From Robiginitomaculum sp. (lineage in GTDB: Bacteria > Pseudomonadota > Alphaproteobacteria > Caulobacterales > Maricaulaceae), in NCBI GenBank assembly GCA_016765255.1, contig JAESQI010000195.1, positions 1 to 11,830 of the forward strand: a stretch of DNA of 11,830 nt, given 5' to 3'. The translations under genes were made by a program, and so were the position numbers. Positions 1 through 4,864 of this stretch are shown here, in pieces. Under the pieces are notes generated by a model. The model made no database searches and was not told where the DNA came from. It saw nothing but the letters and a program-made list of their open reading frames with translations. Every line of letters begins with the position of its first letter. Positions within the stretch are counted from its first letter, which is position 1.

Positions 1-215
1 ATCGTCTCGCTGGCTTTATCAGGGCCAATGGATACGGCGATAGTTTCGGTCGCTGTACCTGCTTCTTGCATGCGCACGGCTTGTTCTACAGAGATTTCGT
101 CAAATGGGTTCATGGACATTTTTACATTGGCCAGATCAACACCGCTCTCGTCGGACCGCACCCGCACTTTAACATTAAAATCAAGCACACGCTTGACAGG
201 AACAAGGACTTTCAT
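1..215 (-). CDS. etfB: Electron transfer flavoprotein subunit beta, N-terminal part (runs off the window)
   Basis: EtfB pairs with EtfA to form the soluble FAD/AMP-binding flavoprotein that collects electrons from acyl-CoA and other dehydrogenases and passes them to ETF:ubiquinone oxidoreductase. About 71 residues are visible. They begin MKVLVPVKRVLDFNVKVRV and continue through MSMNPFDEISVEQAVRMQEAG, both typical of the EtfB amino-terminal region. The ATG at 213-215 is chosen because a GGGAG Shine-Dalgarno lies about 8 bases upstream (225-229). The gene continues past base 1, so the rest of EtfB and the expected etfA are not seen. It belongs with the adenosyltransferase and HIG1 genes at 1726-2490 but is separated from them by the vapBC-TMEM175 cassette. 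The family call is firm despite truncation. Confidence 0.93.
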   Translation of the reverse strand, partial: MKVLVPVKRVLDFNVKVRVRSDESGVDLANVKMSMNPFDEISVEQAVRMQEAGTATETIAVSIGPDKASET

Positions 216-308
216 TGGAGGCTCTCCCTAGATTTATATTCAACTATGTTCATATGCGGCATTTTGAAGGTGTGCGCAAGCAGTGTTAGAATAGTGTGTC
301 TAAATTTT

Positions 309-1022
309 TCACTTTTGATCTGGTAATTTATATTTCCAGTTTCTGACCGCATAAATCAAGCCGATAAACCCCATCAGACATCCCGCCCAGCCGTTAAGGT
401 TGGTGAAATATGCGAAATACGCCATCACAAGCGCCACGCCCACATTGCCCCAATGGGTAAAGACAGATTGTTGCGTGATGATAAATTCGTAATCGGTGAG
501 AGACAATAATTCCCGCTTTTTGATGACATGTCTGTGCATGAAGGCAAAAAGGGCGTGAATGATCGCAAAACCAACCCCGAAATAGGCGAGAATTATTCCA
601 GAATCTTCGAATGTCATCTGCATACGTTGAAATTGTGTTGCGTCGCCGCTAAGGCTTGTAATGGCCGCAAATAGGCTGTCAAAAGCAAATCTGAGAGGGT
701 AGGCTAGGTACAAGACAACAAATAACAAAATTGAGTTGAGAAAGATAATATGTTTGTCGGCAACACCGTAGCGGCGAAAAAATGTGAAATGATGATTCCA
801 AATTCCGATCAAAACGGCAAAGGCGGCAGTTACGGGAATAATTGAAAACAAAAACCCTGACAGGTCGGACATGGTTTGCGGCGGACTGGCGGCAGATATC
901 AACATACCAAAAGCCAGCGCGAAAACAATATCAGACAAGTTTTCTATGCGCGTTACCGCTTCGCCTCGCCAGCGAAAATTAGGATCGTGATCAAGCCCCT
1001 TGCTAATACTACCGCGTATCAT
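309..1022 (-). CDS. TMEM175-family (DUF1211) potassium-channel-like membrane protein
   Basis: The 237-residue protein has about six hydrophobic segments (roughly residues 29-47, 53-72, 87-110, 139-162, 187-205 and 209-227), the layout of bacterial TMEM175/DUF1211 proteins, some of which are potassium-leak channels. The family's RxxxFSD signature at the start of the first membrane helix appears as R25-IEN-L29-S30-D31, with Leu in place of Phe. A conserved-looking WNHH (about 69) and FLNSILLF in helix 3 also fit. The start codon overlaps the vapC stop as ATGA, and a GGGGAG sequence sits just upstream, so translation is probably coupled to the toxin gene. Family membership is inferred from motif and topology. 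Ion selectivity cannot be read from the sequence, and the altered motif leaves function open. Confidence 0.75.
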   Translation of the reverse strand: MIRGSISKGLDHDPNFRWRGEAVTRIENLSDIVFALAFGMLISAASPPQTMSDLSGFLFSIIPVTAAFAVLIGIWNHHFTFFRRYGVADKHIIFLNSILLFVVLYLAYPLRFAFDSLFAAITSLSGDATQFQRMQMTFEDSGIILAYFGVGFAIIHALFAFMHRHVIKKRELLSLTDYEFIITQQSVFTHWGNVGVALVMAYFAYFTNLNGWAGCLMGFIGLIYAVRNWKYKLPDQK

Positions 1023-1429
1023 TTACTGCTCCCCGCCCAATTTTCCAGTCGAATTCCTGGCACTCGGGAGAATTCTTTTAGGTTATTTGTTACCAGCACC
1101 AAGCCAAGGGCCCGTGCATGCCCAGCAATCATTTGGTCATAAGGGCCAATGGGTAGGCCCTTTTTAGATAATTCAGCGCGGAGTTGGCCCGTATGAGCCG
1201 CCGCCATTTCGTCATAATCCGCCACGGTAAGCCGGGCGGCAAACCCTTCAATGGTGCGCAGGTTTTCATCAGGACGGCTTGATTTTTCAGCGCCGTAAAT
1301 CAGCTCCATCAGGGTAATACTCGAGATACACATTTGCCCGTCACGGCGCACGAAAGCTTCGCGCACTTGCTCTGGTTTATTCTTGATTGTGTAAATGACG
1401 ATATTTGTATCCAGCATGTACTTTAGCAT
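1019..1429 (-). CDS. vapC: VapC toxin, PIN-domain ribonuclease (tRNA-fMet-cleaving type)
   Basis: This is the toxin of a type II toxin-antitoxin pair. The 136-residue protein is a complete PIN domain, with acidic residues at D7 (YMLDTN), E42 (LMELIYG) and D98 (GPYDQMIAGHA) to hold Mg2+, and a TNN motif at 114-116 followed by F120. The amino-terminal pattern (LDTNIVIYTIKNKPEQVREAF) resembles the enterobacterial VapC/MvpT group, which cuts initiator tRNA in the anticodon loop. That substrate is inferred by resemblance only. The ATG (1427-1429) directly follows the vapB stop with no gap, and the stop overlaps the next gene by 4 bases, so the three genes form one unit. All catalytic positions look intact, so the toxin is probably active. 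Confidence 0.93.
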   Translation of the reverse strand: MLKYMLDTNIVIYTIKNKPEQVREAFVRRDGQMCISSITLMELIYGAEKSSRPDENLRTIEGFAARLTVADYDEMAAAHTGQLRAELSKKGLPIGPYDQMIAGHARALGLVLVTNNLKEFSRVPGIRLENWAGSSK

Positions 1430-1660
1430 TTACAGTTCGTCGCGGATTTGATCGTTGGGCTGATCCCTTGTTGCCATGAAATCAGATGTCACGCTCTCAC
1501 CTGCAAACCAGCTATCCCAAGCTTGTCCTGCTGGCACAATTAAGCGTGTTTTACCAATAACAATTATGTCGACTTTTTTGACACTGTCAGGAAAGGCAAC
1601 GGGCTTTGGCAGGCGCACGGCCTGACTTTTGTTGTTTTTAAAAATGCTGGCCTGTACCAT
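1430..1660 (-). CDS. vapB: VapB antitoxin (AbrB-like)
   Basis: This is the 76-residue antitoxin partner of the adjoining VapC. The amino-terminal half (ASIFKNNKSQAVRLPKPVAF) is the swapped-hairpin AbrB/VapB DNA-binding domain. The carboxy-terminal part, from about residue 48 (WDSWFAGESVTSDFM), matches the toxin-binding tail of VapB proteins that pair with the fMet-tRNA-type VapC. The ATG at 1658-1660 is preferred over an in-frame ATG 12 codons upstream, because it has an AAAGGT ribosome-binding site about 8 bases upstream and because the conserved domain begins here. The upstream choice would also place coding sequence over the promoter region. VapB-VapC complexes usually repress their own promoter, and the repeated boxes at 1673-1725 are candidate operators. 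Confidence 0.9.
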   Translation of the reverse strand: MVQASIFKNNKSQAVRLPKPVAFPDSVKKVDIIVIGKTRLIVPAGQAWDSWFAGESVTSDFMATRDQPNDQIRDEL

Positions 1661-1672
1661 AGTTTTACCTTT

Positions 1673-1725
1673 GTATATGCGATTTGTATATACCAACGTA
1701 AATTGGATATGTCAATGGTATATGC
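1673..1725 (-). promoter_or_regulatory. vapBC promoter with three candidate operator boxes
   Basis: On the minus strand a perfect -35 TTGACA (complement of 1710-1715) is followed by a 17-base spacer and a -10 TATATA (1687-1692), a near-ideal sigma-70-type promoter ahead of vapB. Three copies of the box GTATATGC or GTATATAC (plus strand) surround it: 1673-1680 downstream of the -10, 1686-1693 over the -10, and 1718-1725 upstream of the -35. The middle copy is itself a palindrome. Such placement suggests autorepression by VapB or VapBC, which is typical of these modules but inferred here. The outermost box ends one base before the stop codon of the adenosyltransferase gene. Confidence 0.7.
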
Positions 1726-2289
1726 CTACCGCTCGCCGCCTGGTACCCACTTCACATCTGTCTCGCCTTGGTTGTTACACCAGCGTGCGGCGACGAATAA
1801 ATAATCCGACAGGCGGTTAATGTATTTTAGGGAGAGGGGGTTTATGGTTTCGGTTCTGGCCATGGTGACAATTTCTCGCTCGGCGCGGCGGGTTATGGCG
1901 CGGGCGAGGTGTAGGTAGGCGGCAGGAGGTGTGCCGCCCGGAAGGACAAATGTTTTTAGAGGTGCGATGTCTTTATTCAGGTGGTCAAGCTCCGTCTCTA
2001 ACCTGTCAATTTGGCTTTGCACAACACGCAGAGCTTTGCTGTCATCTTCCAGTGTTGGTGTGGCGAGGTCTGCGCCCAGATCAAACAAATCATTTTGGAT
2101 GCGCGATAGACTCTGTCCCAGTTCAATATGGTCGATGTGCAAGCGGGCCAGACCAATGGCGGAATTGGCTTCGTCCACTTCGCCGTAAGCCTTGACGCGA
2201 AAGCAGTCTTTTTCGACCCGCGAACCATCCGCCAAACCTGTCGATCCATCATCGCCTGTGCGGGTGTAAATTTTGTTTAATTTGACCAC
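1726..2289 (-). CDS. PduO-type ATP:cob(I)alamin adenosyltransferase
   Basis: The enzyme transfers the 5'-deoxyadenosyl group of ATP to cob(I)alamin, making coenzyme B12. The 187-residue length and the motifs match the PduO/MMAB family: the ATP-binding TRTGDDGSTGL at 9-19, RRAERE at 134-139, and NRLSDYLF at 158-165. The start is a GTG at 2287-2289 immediately after the TAA of the HIG1 gene, giving a protein beginning VKLNKIYTRTG, the usual start of this family. An upstream ATG is not available in frame. Zero spacing suggests translational coupling with the HIG1 gene. In alphaproteobacteria this gene is commonly followed by etfB and etfA. Here the vapBC cassette begins right at its stop codon. 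The family call is certain, and I leave the symbol blank because naming varies (pduO, cobO). Confidence 0.93.
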   Translation of the reverse strand: MVKLNKIYTRTGDDGSTGLADGSRVEKDCFRVKAYGEVDEANSAIGLARLHIDHIELGQSLSRIQNDLFDLGADLATPTLEDDSKALRVVQSQIDRLETELDHLNKDIAPLKTFVLPGGTPPAAYLHLARAITRRAEREIVTMARTETINPLSLKYINRLSDYLFVAARWCNNQGETDVKWVPGGER

Positions 2290-2490
2290 TTACGAACCTG
2301 CGTTTTTCTTGAGGTATAGTGCCAGCATTAAAATACAAATAGCCACGGCTTGCGCCATGACCCGCATTCGCATGAGTTTGTTAGATTTTAGCTGTGCTGC
2401 TTTATCGGTTTTGAGCATATTGATCATGCCTAAAACCAATGTCACTGCTACGGTCAATAAAGCGCCCGCCATGAGAATATTTAAAAACAT
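2290..2490 (-). CDS. HIG1-domain twin-transmembrane protein
   Basis: This small 66-residue inner-membrane protein has two hydrophobic helices (about 4-24 and 45-60) joined by a short basic loop. The loop and second-helix start carry SNKLMRMRVMAQ at 36-47, the signature of the HIG1 (hypoxia-induced gene 1) domain. Mitochondrial relatives associate with respiratory complexes. Bacterial ones are usually annotated only as twin transmembrane proteins, so its role here is unknown. The ATG (2488-2490) has an AAGGA ribosome-binding site about 7 bases upstream. The stop codon directly abuts the adenosyltransferase GTG start. Position at the head of an adenosyltransferase-etf cluster is the usual alphaproteobacterial arrangement and supports the call. 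Confidence 0.85.
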   Translation of the reverse strand: MFLNILMAGALLTVAVTLVLGMINMLKTDKAAQLKSNKLMRMRVMAQAVAICILMLALYLKKNAGS

Positions 2491-2508
2491 ATCGTGTCCT
2501 TTTTTGGT

Positions 2509-2537
2509 CTTATAGAGCAGGAATATAGCAAGGTCTA
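2509..2537 (-). promoter_or_regulatory. Candidate promoter for the HIG1-adenosyltransferase genes
   Basis: The minus strand shows TAGACC (complement of 2532-2537), a 17-base spacer, and TATAAG (complement of 2509-2514), about 19 bases ahead of the HIG1 start codon. The -35 matches the TTGACA consensus at four of six positions. It overlaps the stop codon of the regulator remnant. The call rests on pattern only, and the leader would be short. Confidence 0.4.
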
Positions 2538-2856
2538 TGGTTTCTCTCTTTCAAAATTCTTTCGAAAATGAGAAGGGCTTACCGATAAATGCTTGCCAAA
2601 ATGATCGCGTAATGTGGCACTGTCCTTAAAGCCTACCGATTGGGCTATAATCTATGGCCTTCATATTCACGCGGCACTGGCTGTTCAATAATTGTGCTTG
2701 CCCGCCTTGTCGATGTGTGGGTGCGACAAGGCGGCGGGCCACGTGGTTGGCAATCTCCGCGCCAAAATCTCGCCTGACAATGTGCAGGCATAAAGCACAT
2801 TTGGTATAATTTTAATATCTGGGTATTGATCTGCTAAAGCTTTAGTATCCACCTTT
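2535..2856 (-). pseudogene. Decayed GlxA-type AraC-family regulator, C-terminal remnant
   Basis: Three blocks in different minus-strand frames line up with the GlxA/FtrA group of regulators (DJ-1/PfpI-like domain plus AraC helix-turn-helix). Block 1 (about 2790-2855) reads ALADQYPDIKIIPNVLYAC, the late part of the PfpI-like domain. Block 2 (about 2655-2785) reads DFGAEIANHVARRLVAPTHR then GGQAQL, the family's end-of-domain motif. Block 3 (2535 to about 2645) reads IAQSVGFKDSATLRDHFGKH then SVSPSHFRKNFERE and a stop, the second helix-turn-helix. The stretch between blocks 1 and 2 and most of the first helix-turn-helix are deleted, there are at least two frame changes, and the amino-terminal half is absent beyond the IS200 element. 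It is surely nonfunctional as a regulator. Confidence 0.8.
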
Positions 2857-2870
2857 TTAGGTCTAAACCC

Positions 2871-2887
2871 CCCGTCTTCCAGACGGG
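2871..2887. repeat. Left-end subterminal hairpin of the IS200-type element
   Basis: A perfect 7-bp inverted repeat, CCCGTCT and AGACGGG, with loop TCC. Its position about 10 bases inside the presumed left tip and its size fit the transposase-recognised imperfect hairpins of this family. Confidence 0.6.
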
Positions 2888-2912
2888 TAGCTTTAGCGTA
2901 AATTGTAAGCTT

Positions 2913-2983
2913 ATGACAGAAGACCTCCCAAATATGAAACCGGCTTGCCGGTAAAGTTTCATATTTGGGAGGTCTTCTGTCAT
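2913..2983 (+). promoter_or_regulatory. 28-bp perfect hairpin covering the tnpA ribosome-binding site and start
   Basis: Bases 2913-2940 and 2956-2983 are exact reverse complements, leaving a 15-base loop that itself contains the small inverted repeat CCGGC/GCCGG (2940-2951, counting the flanking C). The right arm includes the ribosome-binding site GGGAGG (2967-2972) and the first two bases of the ATG (2982-2984). Transcripts entering from upstream would fold and hide the start site. IS200 from enterobacteria is known to use a 5' hairpin to limit transposase translation, so the same role is inferred here. A secondary role as transcription barrier is possible. Confidence 0.8.
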
Positions 2984-3392
2984 GCAATACCAAAAAGGTA
3001 AACATTGCGTTTTTTATCATAGATATCATCTCGTATGGTCAACAAAGTATCGCTATCAGGTTTTACAAGGGGATATCCGCTTGCGTATTCGGGATATTAT
3101 CCGCCAAGTTTGCAACGAAAACGGTGTTGATATTATTAAGGGTGTCATCTCAAAGGATCACGTCCATATGTTTGTGTCTGTGCCTCCAAAACTATCCATC
3201 AGTGATTTTATGCGAAAGGCTAAGGGGCGTTCGTCGCGCAAAATACAGATGGAATTCCCGGAGCTAAAAAAACGCTACTGGGGTCGTCACTTTTGGGGCA
3301 GGGGGTATTTCTCGACAACAAGCGGTCAGATCACAGACGATATCATACTTCAGTATTTAGAAGCTCATAATCCTACCGACGCCAGTCGGTAG
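2982..3392 (+). CDS. tnpA: IS200/IS605-family Y1 transposase TnpA
   Basis: This 136-residue single-strand transposase is of normal length for the family. The HUH metal-binding motif is H60-V-H62 within KDHVHMFVSVPP, and the catalytic tyrosine is most likely Y125 within DDIILQYLEAH. The conserved WGRHFWGRGYFSTTSG block (about 100-115) is intact. The protein would nick and rejoin single-stranded element ends through a 5'-phosphotyrosine link. The ATG at 2982 is supported by GGGAGG nine bases upstream, which lies in the 28-bp hairpin. The stop codon falls inside the right-end hairpin. No frameshift or missing catalytic residue is seen, so the element may still be mobile. Family assignment is firm. 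Confidence 0.95.
   Translation: MQYQKGKHCVFYHRYHLVWSTKYRYQVLQGDIRLRIRDIIRQVCNENGVDIIKGVISKDHVHMFVSVPPKLSISDFMRKAKGRSSRKIQMEFPELKKRYWGRHFWGRGYFSTTSGQITDDIILQYLEAHNPTDASR
3373..3392. repeat. Right-end subterminal hairpin of the IS200-type element
   Basis: A perfect 8-bp stem CTACCGAC/GTCGGTAG with loop GCCA. The last three bases of the stem are the tnpA stop codon TAG, so the right-end recognition structure and the gene's 3' end overlap. The following GGTTTAGTCC lies near the presumed tip. Confidence 0.65.
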
Positions 3393-3403
3393 TGGTTTAG
3401 TCC

Positions 3404-4354
3404 CTACGTCTTGTCGCGGTCATAGGTGAGGGCCATAAATACATCTTCAAGGTCAGGTTCTTCGGTGCGTAGATCTGCAATTGTGATCCCCGTTGATTTT
3501 ATCTGCTCCAATAATTTCATGATCGAAGTTTCCCCCGTTCGAAAGGAAATCGCTATATTTCCATCTTGCTTTAAAACACCCCCAAGAGATTTAATGTTGC
3601 TAGGTATTTTTCTAAGCCTTGTAGCGGGGGTAAGGATTAAGGTTTTTTGGTCAAGACGTTTTAGGAGAGTGTCTTTGTTTTCATTGGCGGTAATTTCGCC
3701 GTTGTGGATAATGGCAATTCGGTCACATAGGCTTTCCGCTTCTTCCAGATAATGGGTGGTGAGAATAATGGTGGTGCCGGTTTTGTGTAACTCTTCCACA
3801 TATTTCCACAATTGACGACGAAGCTCTATATCCACCCCTGCGGTCGGTTCATCTAAAATCAAAACGGGTGGGTTATGCACCAAGGCTTTGGCAATCAAGA
3901 GCCTGCGCTTCATGCCGCCAGAAAGTTGACGCACATAGGCATCGCGTTTATCCAAAAGCCCAAGGGCGTCTAAAATTTCGTCCGAGCGGCGTTCGGATTT
4001 GGGAACGCCGTAAAAACCCGCTTGGTTTTCCAACGCTTGCCACGGCGTGAAATACACATCCATGGCAATTTCTTGCGGTACAACACCGATGGAGGCCCGC
4101 GCCATCCGTGTTTGGCTATCAATATCATACCCGCAGATTTCAGCCTTGCCGCTGGTTTTGACCACCAAGCCTGCTAAAATATTGATCAGTGTCGACTTGC
4201 CCGCCCCATTTGGGCCAAGCAGCCCAAATATAGACCCTTTAGGTATGACCAAATCAATATTATCCAGCGCAGTTATGGCTGGAGATTTCTTGCTTGGCTT
4301 ATAGGTTTTGCAAAGATTGGTTAGGGCAATGGCTGGAAGGGCGGAATGGGGCAT
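3404..4354 (-). CDS. ABC-2 type transporter ATP-binding protein (YadG-like)
   Basis: The 316-residue ATPase subunit of an ABC-2 type exporter has all nucleotide-binding motifs: Walker A GPNGAGKST at 47-55, Q-loop Q93, signature LSGGMKRR at 143-150, Walker B VLILDEPTAGVD at 163-174 and H-loop H200. The carboxy-terminal ~90 residues, ending with EEPDLEDVFMALT, are the usual tail of the drug/polysaccharide ABC-2 ATPases. The start at 4352-4354 lacks a clear ribosome-binding site but places the first conserved strand correctly. An ABC-2 permease would normally follow downstream. Instead the stop codon (3404-3406) touches the end of the IS200 element. Substrate is unknown. The ATPase itself looks intact. 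Confidence 0.92.
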   Translation of the reverse strand: MPHSALPAIALTNLCKTYKPSKKSPAITALDNIDLVIPKGSIFGLLGPNGAGKSTLINILAGLVVKTSGKAEICGYDIDSQTRMARASIGVVPQEIAMDVYFTPWQALENQAGFYGVPKSERRSDEILDALGLLDKRDAYVRQLSGGMKRRLLIAKALVHNPPVLILDEPTAGVDIELRRQLWKYVEELHKTGTTIILTTHYLEEAESLCDRIAIIHNGEITANENKDTLLKRLDQKTLILTPATRLRKIPSNIKSLGGVLKQDGNIAISFRTGETSIMKLLEQIKSTGITIADLRTEEPDLEDVFMALTYDRDKT

Positions 4355-4379
4355 ATGGTGTAAACTCGCACGCTAGTGA

Positions 4380-4430
4380 TTGACCTGATCTATAGAGTGA
4401 AATAGATAAGAGCTAACAGCCTTTAGTCAA
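4380..4430. promoter_or_regulatory. Candidate overlapping divergent promoters (ABC ATPase and zf-CHCC genes)
   Basis: The plus strand has TTGACC (4380-4385), 17 bases, then TAGATA (4403-4408), ahead of the zf-CHCC gene. The minus strand has TTGACT (complement of 4425-4430), 16 bases, then TATCTA (the same 4403-4408), ahead of the ABC gene. The two would share one -10 hexamer. Only one or the other may be real. Confidence 0.35.
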
Positions 4431-4448
4431 CCCGAAATGAGATGTTCC

Positions 4449-4613
4449 ATGCCCGAGACCAATCAACCCGAAATTATACCCGTGCAAGACCACCGTGTTG
4501 CCTGTGACGGCGGCGGGGGCGCGCTTGGACATCCAAAAGTTTATATGGATATGGGGCAAAACCATTCCGTCCAATGTAAATATTGTGACCGCAAATTTGT
4601 TCTGAAGTCTTAG
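4449..4613 (+). CDS. zf-CHCC zinc-finger protein (NDUFS6-like), 54 residues
   Basis: This short protein begins MPETNQPEIIPVQDHRVACD, continues GGGGALGHPKVYMDMG and ends CKYCDRKFVLKS. Cysteines and histidine follow the zf-CHCC pattern, C19-x8-H28-x14-C43-x2-C46, which binds one zinc. Bacterial members of this family resemble the core of mitochondrial complex I accessory subunit NDUFS6 and are common in alphaproteobacteria. A link to NADH:quinone oxidoreductase assembly or stability is therefore inferred, not shown. An in-frame ATG four codons upstream (4437) would add MRCS. Neither start has a good ribosome-binding site, and 4449 is chosen because related proteins are equally short. The gene is divergent from the ABC ATPase and convergent with the TonB-like gene. 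Confidence 0.9.
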   Translation: MPETNQPEIIPVQDHRVACDGGGGALGHPKVYMDMGQNHSVQCKYCDRKFVLKS

Positions 4614-4739
4614 GGCGCTTATCAATTCAAACAATCCGGGTGATTGCTGATATTCTCTTTCATCTCGCCCTTCTCATTATCCCCTATCATTATCGTTTTT
4701 CTTAGCCCTATATTTTATACGGAAAGCGTTGTAAATTTC

Positions 4740-4787
4740 ATATATAATTCACTCTATTAAACTAGTTTAATAGAGTGAATTATATAT
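4740..4787. repeat. Perfect 48-bp AT-rich palindrome between convergent genes
   Basis: Bases 4740-4763 and 4764-4787 are exact reverse complements with no spacer, centred on ACTAGT. The arm runs ATATATAATTCACTCTATTA and then AACT. A TTTTTT run begins at 4791, so on the plus strand it could act as a terminator for the zf-CHCC gene. On the minus strand no T-run follows directly. The rest of the 251-base gap 4614-4864 shows no gene. Confidence 0.8.
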
Positions 4788-4864
4788 AGGTTTTTTAGGT
4801 GTAACTTGTCACATCTAGATTTTCACATCATTTTCGAGTGGTGGAGGGTATAGATATGCAAGCC

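Larger units (their letters stand above)
2861..3403 (+). mobile_element. IS200-type insertion sequence (single Y1 transposase gene)
   Basis: The element carries one tnpA and no tnpB, as in the IS200 group, which moves as single-stranded DNA without terminal inverted repeats and uses subterminal hairpins. A left hairpin with 7-bp stem CCCGTCT/AGACGGG and 3-base loop lies at 2871-2887. A right hairpin with 8-bp stem CTACCGAC/GTCGGTAG and 4-base loop lies at 3373-3392, with the tnpA stop inside it. CTAAACC (2863-2869) and GGTTTAG (3394-3400) are complementary and probably lie near the two tips. The exact ends are estimates, good to perhaps 10 bases. The left flank is the decayed regulator, and the right flank is the last codons of the ABC ATPase. 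Confidence 0.8.

Noticed and set aside
1661..1696. Twelve-codon longer vapB start
   Set aside because: It reads into the promoter and operator boxes. The internal ATG has the better ribosome-binding site and the family-typical start.
2685..3029. 114-residue minus-strand open frame
   Set aside because: It is a chimera reading across the IS200 left part and the regulator remnant. Its carboxy end leaves the conserved regulator frame after NVLYAC.
4413..4634. 73-residue minus-strand open frame over the zf-CHCC gene
   Set aside because: The plus strand encodes a complete zinc-binding motif, and the antisense frame has no family features or ribosome-binding site.
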